Assembly: GCA_017893485.1 (NCBI GenBank)
Contig: CM030362.1
Span: 39,836,984-39,900,983, forward strand
Direction: 5' to 3'
Length of the DNA stretch: 64,000 nucleotides
Source of the DNA: Hemerocallis citrina
Taxonomy: Eukaryota; Streptophyta; Magnoliopsida; Asparagales; Asphodelaceae
Shown: positions 55,021 to 64,000 of the stretch, piece by piece
How positions within the stretch are numbered: the stretch's first letter is position 1
How the letters are laid out: each line of letters begins with the position of its first letter
Notes under the pieces: generated by a model
Database searches by the model: none
Told to the model about the DNA's origin: nothing
Seen by the model: only the letters and a program-made list of their open reading frames with translations
Made by a program: the position numbers and the translations under genes

Positions 55021-57180
55021 TCAAACATGCAAAATATTAGCCAGGTTCATGCAATGCTTGAACTTGGCTGCCCCAACAACTTTGATCAACATATCAGCAG
55101 GATTATCAGCTGTTCCAATCTTCACCAAATGAATATCACCATCCTTTATCAAATCACGCACAAAATGATAACGAACATCAATATGTTTGGTCCTCGAATG
55201 ATGAACTTGGTTCTTCGCTAAATGAATAGCACTCTGACTGTCACAGTGTACCTCCACCTTCTCCTGATGAATTCCCAAGCTCTTCAAAAGTCCATGTATC
55301 CAAATGGCTTCCTTCATGGCCTCAGCAACCGCCATGTATTCAGCCTCAGTAGTAGACAACGCTACAGTGGACTGCAAATTTGACCTCCAACTTATAGGTG
55401 CTCTAGCCATAGTAAACAAATAGCCTGTAGTAGACCGCCTCTTATCTAGATCACCTGCATAGTCAGAATCAACATACCCAACCAATAACCTGCTAATATT
55501 GTCATCCCTTTCAAATTTCAAACCCACATCTGTGGTGCCACTTATGTACCTCAAAATCCATTTAGCTGCTTGCCAATGCTCTTTGCCTGGATCATGCATA
55601 TATCTACTAACCATACTCACCGCCTGAGAGATGTCTGGTCGAGTACAAACCATGGCATACATCAAACTGCCAACCACACTAGTGTAAGGTACATTCGCCA
55701 TATACTGTCTCTCTTCATCTGTACTTGGAGACTGAGAAGCACTAATTCTGAAATGACTGGCTAAGGGTGTGCTAACTGGTTTAGTTTTCTCATCTATACC
55801 GAACCGTTTCAGCACCTTCAAAAGATATTGCTTCTGTGTCAAACTCACTACGCCCTTTGCTCTGTCTCTAGCTATCTCCATCCCAAGTATCTTCTTGGCT
55901 TCACCAAGATCCTTCATCTCGAATTCAGAACTCAGCTGATTCTTCAAATTTTGAATCTCCTTAGCATTTTTAGAGGCAATCAACATGTCATCCACATATA
56001 ATAACAGATATATGAAAGAACCATCCTGCAATTTCCTGAAGTAGACACAATGATCAAACTCACTTCTGGAATATCTCTGCACCTTCATAAACTGGTCAAA
56101 CCTCAAATACCACTGCCTTGGAGATTGCTTCAACCCATAGAGAGACTTCTTCAACCTGCAAACACAATTTTCCTTCCCAGCAATTTTGGACCCATCTGGC
56201 TGCGACATATAAATTTCTTCATCTAGATCCCCATGTAAGAACGCAGTCTTCACATCCATCTGTGTCAATTCAAGATCAAACTGTGCTACCAAAGCTAACA
56301 AAATCCGAATAGAAGGATGCTTCACAACTGGAGAGAACACTTCATTATAGTCAATACCTTCCTGTTGAGCATACCCCTTTGCAACTAGTCTAGCCTTGAA
56401 TCGAACACTGCCTTTTGGACCTTCTTTCTTCGTATACACCCACTTGCAACCAATTGCTTTCTTCCCCTTTGGTAGTTGCACTAAATCCCAAGTCTTATTC
56501 TTGTGAAGAGAGTTCATCTCTTCATCCATAGCAACTTTCCAATCTGCATTTTCTGAACTTCTAGTGGCTTCTTTGAAGTTGGAGGGAACTTCATCATCCA
56601 CAATGGGAAGAGCAAATGCAACTGTATCTGTAAAACGAGACGGTCGTTTGATATCTCTTCTTTGCCTTCTTACTGCAATTGATTCTTCCTGCTGGATAGG
56701 AACTTCTTCATCATTCTCAGTATCAACCACATCATCTTCATCTTGGACAGGAACAGGATTTTCAACTGACAACTTTTCTAACTCCACCTGTTGGAAAACT
56801 CTCCTACCAGTCGACTGGTTATCGCCAACAGTCGACTGTCCCGAGCTCCCACTCTTCTGCTGTTCAGGACCACCAGTCGACTGCTCCTGTACACCAGTCG
56901 ACTGTCCCGAGCTTCTGCTACTTACCTGTTGGAGAACTGTCCCACTCTTCTGCTGCTCACCAGTCGACTGTCCCATACCACCAGTCGACTGTCCCGAGCT
57001 AATCATGCTGGTCTCATCAAAAGTCACGTCCCTGCTGATTACTAACTTTTTCTGTTCTGGACACCACAACCTGTAACCTTTGACACCAGTACTAAAACCA
57101 ACAAATATAGCATTTTTGGCTCTTGCATCAAGTTTAGTTTCAGTTACATGAAAATAAGCAGGACAACCAAATATATGCAA
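55021..57180 (-). CDS. Copia-2 pol C-terminal part (integrase end, RT, RNase H)
   Basis: A 719-residue frame from HIFGCPAYFHVTE (end of integrase). It has a linker with six QST units encoded by GTCGAC palindromes (56812-57000), then RT (KARLVAKGYAQQEGIDYNEV, LTQMDVKTAFLHGDL, LLLYVDDMLIASKN) and RNase H (LVGYVDSDYAGDLDKRRSTT, STTEAEYMAVAEAM, ADMLIKVV). It is in the same frame as the upstream piece and separated from it by the stop at 57289-57291 plus 36 read-through codons. All catalytic motifs look intact. Confidence 0.9.
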   Translation of the reverse strand: MHIFGCPAYFHVTETKLDARAKNAIFVGFSTGVKGYRLWCPEQKKLVISRDVTFDETSMISSGQSTGGMGQSTGEQQKSGTVLQQVSSRSSGQSTGVQEQSTGGPEQQKSGSSGQSTVGDNQSTGRRVFQQVELEKLSVENPVPVQDEDDVVDTENDEEVPIQQEESIAVRRQRRDIKRPSRFTDTVAFALPIVDDEVPSNFKEATRSSENADWKVAMDEEMNSLHKNKTWDLVQLPKGKKAIGCKWVYTKKEGPKGSVRFKARLVAKGYAQQEGIDYNEVFSPVVKHPSIRILLALVAQFDLELTQMDVKTAFLHGDLDEEIYMSQPDGSKIAGKENCVCRLKKSLYGLKQSPRQWYLRFDQFMKVQRYSRSEFDHCVYFRKLQDGSFIYLLLYVDDMLIASKNAKEIQNLKNQLSSEFEMKDLGEAKKILGMEIARDRAKGVVSLTQKQYLLKVLKRFGIDEKTKPVSTPLASHFRISASQSPSTDEERQYMANVPYTSVVGSLMYAMVCTRPDISQAVSMVSRYMHDPGKEHWQAAKWILRYISGTTDVGLKFERDDNISRLLVGYVDSDYAGDLDKRRSTTGYLFTMARAPISWRSNLQSTVALSTTEAEYMAVAEAMKEAIWIHGLLKSLGIHQEKVEVHCDSQSAIHLAKNQVHHSRTKHIDVRYHFVRDLIKDGDIHLVKIGTADNPADMLIKVVGAAKFKHCMNLANILHV
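56808..57003. repeat. GTCGAC palindrome array within Copia-2 coding sequence
   Basis: Seven or so CAGTCGACTG-type sites occur in 190 bp of the integrase-RT linker, read on the minus strand as repeated (G)QSTG units interspersed with EQQKSG. It is the same palindrome as in this element's LTRs. Confidence 0.88.
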
Positions 57181-57288
57181 AAAACTATAATCAGATGCAG
57201 GTTTACCACTCCATACCTCAATAGGCGTTTTGCCTTCAAGTGCTGCTGATGGTAAACGGTTGACAATGTGGCTTGCATATATAACAGC

Positions 57289-59187
57289 TTATGCCCAAAA
57301 TGTCTTCTTCAATCCAGACTGTGCTAACATACATCTCACCTTCTCAAGTAAGGTTCTGTTCATCCTTTCTGCAGCCCCATTTTGCTGTGGAGTCTTCCTA
57401 ACTGTGAAGTGCCTCTGGATCCCTTCATCTTCACACAATTTCAGAAACGGATCGTTCTTGTATTCCCCTCCATTATCTGACCTCAGAACCTTAATCTTCC
57501 TACCAGTCTGATTTTCAACTTTCTTCTTCCAACTTGTGAACAATGTCAAAACTTCATCTTTGTGCTTCATGGTATATACCCAAACTCGTCTGGAGTAATC
57601 ATCAACAAAAGTAACAAACCAGTGTCTACCACTCATAGAAGGTGTCTGAGTAGGGCCCCAAACATCTGTGTGCACATAATCGAGGATACCCTTTGTCTGA
57701 TGTACAGCTGTACCAAATTTCACCCTAGTTTGCTTACCCAAAACACAATGTTCACAAAATTCCAACTTGCACCCTTTAGCATCTTTAAGCAACCCTTGCT
57801 TCACAAGCCCCTGCAAGGCCTTTTCTCCTGCATGCCCGAGTCGCATATGCCACAACCTGGTAGAGTCGGGAACAACCTGTTTAGGCTTCTCAGTTACACT
57901 GGCAGCCTGACCCAAATATGTCTTTCCCTGCAAGAAAAACAAGTTCCTTTTTCTTTGCCCTTTCATCACCACGAGTGATCCGCTAGTCACCTTCAGAATG
58001 CCACCTTCACTAGCAAATTTCAATCCACTGGCCTCCAAAGCACCAAGTGAAATTAAATTCTTCTTCAAATCTGGAACATACCATACATCTGAAAGCTCCC
58101 TAATAAGACCATCGTGCATTAGCAATTCAATCTTCCCGATTCCTACCTTCTTACAAGGTGCATCATTTCCCATCAAAACTACACCACCATCCATATACTC
58201 CAAAGAAGTAAACCACTCCTTTTTCCAAGACATATGATAGGAGGCTGCTGTATCAAGAAACCATACTTCTTGATAAAGTGAGGGACTAGAAGCAAGTGCA
58301 AAGGAAAGATCCTCGCCACTTTCTAAATTATCAACAGTCACATTTGCAGTCGAATTTCCCTTATTTCGTAGCTTTGGACAATCCTTTTTCCAATGCCCCC
58401 TTTCATGACAGAAAGCACATTCATCTTTGGCCGGTATTTTCCTGTCCTTCGAAACTCCTCTCGATTTGGAACGAGATTTGTTTCCCTTTTTCCCAGATTT
58501 GGACTCAGATCTGGTCTCAGTCCTGCCCCTTACAATTAAAGCTTCAGAAGTTTCTCTATCAACCATTTTATCCCTTCTCCTAGTTTCATTATTCAACAAA
58601 GCATTTGCAACATCTTCATATTTCACAGTATCTTTTCCATATAATAAAGTAGTTGCTAAATGATCATAACTTTCAGGTAATGAATTCAACAGAATTAGGG
58701 CTTTATCCTCATCCTTAATTTGCTCATCCAAATTTAACAAATCAGCCAATAATTTATTAAATGATTCAACACGAGCATTCATAGACATACCTTCCGTATA
58801 GGTGAAGCGAAAAAGTCTCTTCTTCAAATACAGCCGATTCTCCAAACTTTTCCTCATGTATTTGTCTTCGAGCTTCTTCCACAACACCGCAGCAACGGTA
58901 TCCCTCATCAAATCATACTTCTGAGCCTTCTCAATAAAGAGCCGAATAGTCCCACACGCAACTCGATTCAACTTCTTCCAATCTGCTTCGGACATATCCT
59001 TAGGTTTTTCTTTCTCCAAAGCAACATCTTGTTCTTGTTGAACAAGAACATCCAACACCTCACATTGCCACATCCCGAAATTGTTTGTCCCATCAAATTT
59101 TTCAACTTCAAATTTTGCGTTGTGGATCGTTGTTCTTGACGAACTTGATCCCACAACATCCTTGGTTGCATCTGCATCACCCGCCAT
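57289..59187 (-). CDS. Copia-2 gag, protease and integrase
   Basis: 632 residues from ATG 59187 to TAA 57289-57291. Gag helices come first (FDGTNNFGMWQCEVLDVLVQ, LNSLPESYDHLATTLLYGKD), then a zinc knuckle CAFCHERGHWKKDC near residues 256-269. Protease: VWFLDTAASYHMS near residue 307. GAG-pre-integrase and the HHCC zinc site: LWHMRLGHAGEKALQGLV, FCEHCVLGKQ. Integrase core: YVHTDVWGPTQTP, FVDDYSRRVWVYTM, LRSDNGGEYKN, RKTPQQNGAAERMNRTL. The stop falls after KKTFWA, where the family normally continues. The downstream frame is the same, so one nonsense change explains it. Confidence 0.92.
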   Translation of the reverse strand: MAGDADATKDVVGSSSSRTTIHNAKFEVEKFDGTNNFGMWQCEVLDVLVQQEQDVALEKEKPKDMSEADWKKLNRVACGTIRLFIEKAQKYDLMRDTVAAVLWKKLEDKYMRKSLENRLYLKKRLFRFTYTEGMSMNARVESFNKLLADLLNLDEQIKDEDKALILLNSLPESYDHLATTLLYGKDTVKYEDVANALLNNETRRRDKMVDRETSEALIVRGRTETRSESKSGKKGNKSRSKSRGVSKDRKIPAKDECAFCHERGHWKKDCPKLRNKGNSTANVTVDNLESGEDLSFALASSPSLYQEVWFLDTAASYHMSWKKEWFTSLEYMDGGVVLMGNDAPCKKVGIGKIELLMHDGLIRELSDVWYVPDLKKNLISLGALEASGLKFASEGGILKVTSGSLVVMKGQRKRNLFFLQGKTYLGQAASVTEKPKQVVPDSTRLWHMRLGHAGEKALQGLVKQGLLKDAKGCKLEFCEHCVLGKQTRVKFGTAVHQTKGILDYVHTDVWGPTQTPSMSGRHWFVTFVDDYSRRVWVYTMKHKDEVLTLFTSWKKKVENQTGRKIKVLRSDNGGEYKNDPFLKLCEDEGIQRHFTVRKTPQQNGAAERMNRTLLEKVRCMLAQSGLKKTFWA

Positions 59188-59223
59188 CTCCCTCTAGGTC
59201 GAACCAACAGCTCTGATACCACT

Positions 59224-59742
59224 TGTTGTGCGGAATACAAATCAAACCAACAATCAAACCAACGCGGAAACAAAGAGAGAACCAGCGAGAAAACACAGAA
59301 AAGCAAGCAACACAAGAACACAAGATTTACGTGGTTCGGCAAAACGATGCCTACATCCACAATGGGCGGTTGGGGTTTCTTTACTATGATCTCCAATGGG
59401 CAAACAAAGCCTTTACAAGGGATGACGGCTACAAAATCCGAATAAGGTGTTACAATTTACAAAACCCTAACGGGTGTATTTATAGGGAAACTATTGGGCC
59501 TTTCGAATTGGGCCGAATCTGGATCCAAAACCCGCCGACAGTCGACTGGTCTTCGTACCAGTCGACTGATTCCTCAGGGACGGTCGACTGACTCCCACAT
59601 ACAGTCGACTGCTACTGTTGTATTCTCAGTCTTCGAAAACTCCTCTCTGGACAGTCGACTGCTCCTCCATCCAGTCGACTGAAGCTCTGAAACTTTCGAA
59701 CACTGCAGATACCAAATACCAGAATCGAGCCATTATCCTACA
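59224..59742 (-). repeat. Copia-2 5' LTR with GTCGAC array
   Basis: Contains six GTCGAC sites (59541-59676) at the same positions as in the other LTR. A TATAAATACACCC box on the minus strand (GGGTGTATTTATAG in plus at 59474) is the likely promoter, with the palindromes about 65-200 bp upstream of it in the U3 region. Confidence 0.9.
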
Positions 59743-59747
59743 AGTTC

Positions 59748-61387
59748 GTTGTAAACGATGCAACTAAAAAATTTCTGAAGCATCTGTCCAGTCTTAAAAG
59801 CTAGCTTTGCATTTGATTGTCTGATGTCTTATGACAATTCTGTGGTCATCCAGGCTCCCCGAGATGGGTATGCCACGCCTGGGTTGAACCAACAAATGGT
59901 TCCTGCTCAAATCTATTTTGTAAGATCTTGATAAGAAACTAGCCCAAAATAAGGAAATTCCAGAAAATGACATAAGTTCACCGACAATCGCTTGAAAATA
60001 CTGAGGAAGCACTTTCAAGACTAATGCAAGGAGCACCTGGGGTTGGAAGAAATTTTTAAGGAGATGCTTAAGTATATGATGGAGATTGGGGAGGTAATAG
60101 AATTCGATTTTTGGCCTTACAAAGGCGTTATAATATTTTGAGGGGAATAAAGAGCTGTAAAATTCACTTAAAAAAACACTCAGAACTATGTCCAAATCCT
60201 TATTGGACATGTGTGAATGCAGGAAAATTATTCAGTAGTACACGACTCTGGGGTACAAAATAGCGTATATCGAAGATTGAGAGGTATAGTTCTTAAGAAG
60301 ATCCATAAATTAACACTCATTCAAAAATCATTTGCTAAAACTTTCATCATTGTGAGTATTGAAATTGAAAAGTAATGACTCTACATTCAATTTCTCAAAG
60401 ATCAATGCTGTAGAAATTTCAGGAGACTTCTCTAAAAGAGTAATTATGTACAATATCCTCATAAATAATAGCCTTTGGGTTAAGAAAATAAATGAAATGT
60501 GAGGACAAAGTCATCATCAAATTCCACAAACAAATACAAGGAAGCAATGATAAAGAACAAGATATGGAAAATTAAAAGAATCCTCATCATTGATCATTCA
60601 ATATAGTAGTAATCAACATCCTGATTAGTGCCATGAAAAACATATACTCATTGGATTTACATGTGATGATGGGATAAGCATAAGAGAAAGAGAGACAAAA
60701 TAATGGGGTTGGTAGTGACATGTTAACCAATCAATAAACAATGAAAATAAATTTCTCTTAACTAATCTCTTTATTAATTAACTTAATTTAGTTCATGATC
60801 ATGACTTGTAGTTAACAAAACAATGCACCAAGTCCTTCAAAGAAATTTTTAAATGATTTATTTGTTTTCTCAAACTCCAAACAAAAAACAATCTTCTTTT
60901 TTCCTCCCCTTGTTTTGATAGATCTTTTCACTTTATCTCATAGAGATTAGGGTTTAATTGATTGATTTATTTATTCAACAGGTGTTCATAATATATTTTT
61001 TCTCGAAAATTACCAAGTTGCAGGAAGAACTGAGAGAATTTCAGTTGAATTGTAACATATAATTTGTGACTAAAACCACGTGAAATAAGCACATATAGAC
61101 TTCATACAACATAAGCTAAGTTTACACAGAATATACAAATAACAAACCTCAATTTTCTCCCTACAAATCATGACACGAAATAAGACATAATCCGAAACCC
61201 AAGAATTCACTAACCTCAAACACCAAGAAAAGATTCAAAATAATCTCACATCTCATATGTATATGTCTAACAAACATGAAAATTTTAATATTAAAAAAAA
61301 CAGGAAAAAAAAAAACATGTGAACTATAAACATATGAAGTAGAAAAATAGAAGTCTAAACCTAACCTAACAAACCCAAGAATTCAAC
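59748..61387. other. Intergenic region, no gene seen
   Basis: AT-rich sequence between Copia 2 and the 3' side of the MAPK-substrate gene. It contains a dispersed repeat copy at 60185-60385. The last 200 bp probably include that gene's 3' UTR and polyadenylation region (minus strand). Confidence 0.4.
60185..60385 (+). repeat. Dispersed repeat, copy B
   Basis: Collinear with 46635-46830: TTGGACATGTGTG, GCAGGAAAATT, TACACGAC, GTATAGTTCTTAAGAAGAT, GAGTATTGAAATTGAAAA. Identity is roughly 75% by eye. The family is unassigned. Confidence 0.7.
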
Positions 61388-61693
61388 TCAACGCCTTCTG
61401 GGCTTGGCATTATTTGCAGGCGCCGGCTTCGCGAAAATCCCGCAAAACCCACAACCACCAACCTTCGGCGACGGTGGGTCCACCGCCGGCTCGACAGGTC
61501 CGGTTCGGTATCCCTTATTGGACCGGCTGCGGGGTAAAACGGCCGTAGAACCGGTGCTTCGTGATCGCTTCAGTTGGGTTTCTCCACCTTCCTCTGGTTT
61601 CTTCGAGTCGTCTGCGAGGAACCGGTCCTCCCATACTAGACCGGATGAACCGGACCGTCTGAAGGTTTCGTTGGACCTTTGTAGACCGGCCAT
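61388..61693 (-). CDS. MAPK kinase substrate protein At1g80180-like
   Basis: A single-exon 101-residue protein, ATG 61693 to TGA 61388-61390. The N-terminal MAGLQRSNETFRRSGSSGLV and the C-terminal DPPSPKVGGCGFCGIF are the two conserved blocks of the small plant family represented by Arabidopsis At1g80180, reported as a MAPK pathway substrate. The PPSPK site is a proline-directed phosphorylation candidate. The middle is Ser/Arg-rich (LKRSRSTGSTAVLPRSRSNK) and probably disordered. GC content is higher than the surroundings. A MULE lies 107 bp upstream of the ATG, within the presumed promoter or 5' UTR. Confidence 0.85.
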   Translation of the reverse strand: MAGLQRSNETFRRSGSSGLVWEDRFLADDSKKPEEGGETQLKRSRSTGSTAVLPRSRSNKGYRTGPVEPAVDPPSPKVGGCGFCGIFAKPAPANNAKPRRR

Positions 61694-61799
61694 GAATTTT
61701 CAGCTGATTTTTTTGAAGGGATTCCGATGATTTTCTGACAAGTTTTTTTATTGAAGGAAGTTGCAGGTGGAGTAAATAATATAGAGGAGAAGAAGAATA

Positions 61800-62621
61800 G
61801 AAAATTTTGCCCGTACTGACCCACTTTTTAAAAATAATTTTTTGACCCACTTCTGAAAATAATTAGCGATCTGACTTAATTTTGGACCCATCAGCATAAT
61901 CTGTTATTGAAAATAATGGCATAGATTATTTACATACCGTTATTGAAAATAACGGCATCTATATTTAAAAAAGTATCATGCCGTTATTTGGAGTAACGAC
62001 ATAGGATATTTTATTTTTCGACAGCTTGTAGTCTCCATTTAGAGAAAAAATTATAAGTGTGAAAACCTTATAACAGATGTTGTTATTTCAAATAACGGCA
62101 TTCTCAATGCTGATGCCGTTATTTAGAATAACGGCATCAGTTATAAATTTTTTTTTTATAAAAAAGTAACTTATTATTCATCCTCTCTGACGAATAAGTT
62201 AATTTTTTTTTTAAAAAAAATAACTTATTATTCATCATCTCTGTTTTCAAACTACGGCAAGAGTTCATTTATATATAACTGGTGCCGTTATCTCCAATAA
62301 CGACATCAGTCATTCGAATGCCGTTATTGGGGATAACGGCATTATTTATAAGTTTTTTTCACATATAGAATTTTTTAAAGTTAGAAGATTCACACTTGTA
62401 AGAAAAATATATTGATGTCGTTATTCCAAATAACGGCATGAAAAAAAATATAAAGTAGATGCCGTTATTGAAAATAACGGCATGTAAATAACCTATGCCG
62501 TTATTTTCAATAACGGTTTAGACTGACGTGTTCAAAACTAGATCAGATCGCTAATTGTTTTCAAAAGCGGATCAGGACGCTTAAATATTTTCAAAAATTG
62601 GATCAGCACGGCAAAATTTTC
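61800..62621. mobile_element. MULE-like MITE P2 made of ten short hairpins
   Basis: A perfect 9-bp target duplication AGAAGAATA (61791-61799 and 62622-62630). Terminal inverted repeats are about 125 bp, starting GAAAATTTTGCC and ending GGCAAAATTTTC. The TIRs themselves are made of about three 33-bp phrases (GACCCACTT...TGAAAATAATT). The interior has ten near-palindromes ATGCCGTTATT-N3/4-AATAACGGCAT at 61902, 61937, 61979, 62079, 62113, 62283, 62319, 62415, 62459 and 62495. No transposase. Mutator superfamily is inferred from TSD length and TIR. Confidence 0.85.
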
Positions 62622-62630
62622 AGAAGAATA

Positions 62631-63530
62631 AGGGAGGTTTTGGAAGGTGAGTAAGCTTAGGAAAGAAATTTAAAAAATAAAATTGTTCTCAGTTCCTTAG
62701 TTGACCTTTACTTTTCATTAGGTTGGTAAGGCGTTCACTGCATGTGTCCTTGTGTTCTTATGTTCTGGTCAATGCTGACTTCACACATGCATATGGTTAT
62801 ACTTGCAATTAATTAAAATCAATTCTCAATGTTCCTCAAGTTAACAAACTTTCCCACCTTTTTCTAAAAAAAAAAAAAGTTAACAAACTTAAAGTTTCTC
62901 TCTCTAAAAAAAATATAGCGAGAAAAATCAACTCCCAAAAAAACTCAGAGGTTAACCCTAGATCTGAGTTCGCGGGGGCGGTAGCTAGGCCTCGTTGCCG
63001 CCGCCCCGACGCGATGGTCACTGTCGTCCCTCCCTCTCGTTTCTCTCCTTCCTGTCGGGCTACCCTTTACCTGTCCCTCCATTGACGAGCTCGATCTATT
63101 CGCGAGCAATACCCTCGCAATCATCCAGTCGCAGTCGATCTCGTCACGCCACCGACGAGGATCGACAGATCTGACGACGACGACACATCGTCGTGCCCTG
63201 ATCCGTCCAAGTCCCAGACGGGGACATTGACGTTGGGTGGAGATGGCGAGCTCCTATGGTGTGGAGCTCACGTTGACGCCGTCTCCCGAACCCGCCGCCA
63301 TCGAAACCGGCGCTGATGACCCGGTCTGATCATTTTTTCGGATCTAATCCACTTTTCCAGTGATGAAGACCCAGATTCGCCGCTGCCGATACACGCTACT
63401 TGAGTCGCCGCCTACTTTCGAGCTCTTAAGCTTCCTCCAGCAAAGGTCACTGCCCTCTTGACAGCGCCACCTCTTCCCTCATCAGCATCCTTCACATCGG
63501 CAAAGCCACCGCCCGTCGTGGTGCGATAAG
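62631..63530. other. Intergenic; GC-rich block without a supported gene
   Basis: AT-rich to 62930, then GC-rich (63,000-63,480) with CG-rich words (GCCGCCGCCCCGACGCG). Short frames are present but none is longer than about 60 codons or shows a motif. It may be the 5' region of the repeat that follows. Confidence 0.4.
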
Positions 63531-63534
63531 TCAA

Positions 63535-64000
63535 TTGTTGTTGTATGGTTTGAGTTTCTGTTTGAGAGTGAGAGTCTGTGAGAGAGATGAGTTAATCTCT
63601 CTGTGTGTGTTGTGTGGTGAGAAATCGCCTGAGAGAGCAAGTGTGTGAGAGAGGTGAAGGTATCCTCTCCACGGCTCTCTCTTGGGTCGTGGTTTTGGTT
63701 GGAGTGATTGAGAGAGTTCCATTGGTGAGAAATCGCCTGAGAGAGCAAGAACGTGAGAGAGGTGAATGTATCATCTTCACGGCTCTATATCTGGTAGCGG
63801 CTCTCTCTTTGGAGGCGGTGCTTCTAGTTGGGATAAGCGTGATGTTTACGTGATGGTGGGAGAAGAGGAGGAGAAGGTTGGGTTCGGCGGGTGTCTAATC
63901 CTGCCTGAAGGGAGTAATTATATTTTATTTGTTGCAGCACGACTGCGGGGCTTGGGCCTGAAGAGGGGTCCCCCCATTGAGGAGACAGCAGGGTTCGGCG
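63535..64000 (+). repeat. GA-rich repeat related to the 31-32 kb retroposon
   Basis: Contains two tandem copies of about 115 bp (GGTGAGAAATCGCCTGAGAG at about 63615 and 63725, each followed by CACGGCTCT) and GGCTTGGGCCTGAAGAGGGG. These correspond to the minus strand of 31600-32110 (CACGGCTCTC, GGTGAGAAATGGCTGATGAG, GGCTTGGGCCCGCAGACAGG). It continues beyond the window edge. No gene recognised. Confidence 0.65.

Larger units (their letters stand above)
54291..59742 (-). mobile_element. Ty1/Copia retrotransposon 2 (Tork/Tnt1-like), young
   Basis: LTRs 54291-54809 and 59224-59742, 519 bp each, differ by only a few bases by eye. The target duplication is AGTTC (54286-54290, 59743-59747). On the minus strand the LTR starts TGTAGGATAATGG and ends CCGCACAACA (left copy CAATA). 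The tRNA-iMet primer site GGTATCAGAGCT (minus) lies at 59208-59219, and a polypurine-like AAGGTGGAGA beside the left LTR. Internally there is one gag-pol frame with a single stop. RT and integrase wording fits the Tork/Tnt1 lineage (from family knowledge). Confidence 0.93.

Noticed and set aside
56564..57076. 170-residue plus-strand frame rich in Ser, Cys and Pro
   Set aside because: Shadow of the Copia-2 linker that contains the GTCGAC repeats.
59223..59591. 122-residue open frame on the plus strand in the Copia-2 LTR (also 54281-54616)
   Set aside because: It is repeated exactly in both LTRs, opposite to the element's coding strand, with no known domain; a chance frame.
61404..61730. Plus-strand frame antisense to the MAPK-substrate gene
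   Set aside because: GC-rich antisense shadow; the minus strand has the conserved family motifs.
37195..62621. CRISPR-like arrays
   Set aside because: The repeated palindromes have no uniform spacers, vary in sequence and lie in eukaryotic transposons with TSDs.

Overview
This is nuclear DNA of a land plant, very probably a eudicot. Genes are AT-rich and split by short GT-AG introns. A plastid BADC/biotin-attachment-like gene, a DUF629-type gene, a plant MAPK-substrate gene and an LC8 dynein light chain lie in a matrix of Copia, plant L1-type LINE, TRIM, MULE, hAT and Harbinger-like elements plus an endogenous pararetrovirus. The species cannot be named from this.

Layout. 0.6-3.3 kb: 3' part of a biotin/lipoyl attachment-domain (BADC-like) gene. 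4.6-8.9 kb: a DUF629/ubiquitin-hydrolase-related gene, followed in a compatible reading frame by an uninterrupted eIF4E-like segment. 9.06-21.79 kb: a 12.7 kb block with Mutator-type ends (imperfect inverted repeats, perfect 9-bp target duplication). It holds a decayed caulimovirid (pararetrovirus) genome on the minus strand, itself hit by two long LTR-like insertions of one family in opposite orientations. 22.15-26.73 kb: a decayed Copia element with 5-bp TSD. 26.86-30.88 kb: a 5'-truncated LINE with 15-bp TSD. 31.0-32.5 kb: a hairpin MITE and a coding-poor retroposon with 17-bp TSD. 32.73-33.94 kb: an intact single-exon gene of unknown function. 35.72-36.34 kb: LC8 dynein light chain. 36.9-42.4 kb: a LINE split by a palindrome-rich MULE, which is itself split by further DNA elements, and by a TRIM. 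42.4-44.9 kb: a non-autonomous LTR element split by a LINE fragment. 47.4-54.2 kb: a long minus-strand LINE with ORF1 and a rearranged ORF2. 54.29-59.74 kb: a young Copia element, coding-intact except for one in-frame stop. 61.39-61.69 kb: a MAPK-substrate gene with a 9-bp-TSD MULE, made of ten short hairpins, just upstream of it. 63.5-64.0 kb: another copy of the 31-32 kb repeat family.

How it fits together. The five host genes are unrelated housekeeping or regulatory genes; there is no operon-like unit. The most interesting material is the mobile DNA: (1) a MULE-type frame around a pararetrovirus; (2) three DNA elements with different sequences but the same design, inverted termini enclosing serial short palindromes; (3) GTCGAC palindrome arrays shared by a Copia LTR, that element's own coding region and an unrelated LTR; (4) a possible DUF629-eIF4E chimera whose output depends on one exon, with a substituted cap-binding Trp. 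Boundaries and TSDs were read by eye; no alignment or database search was possible.
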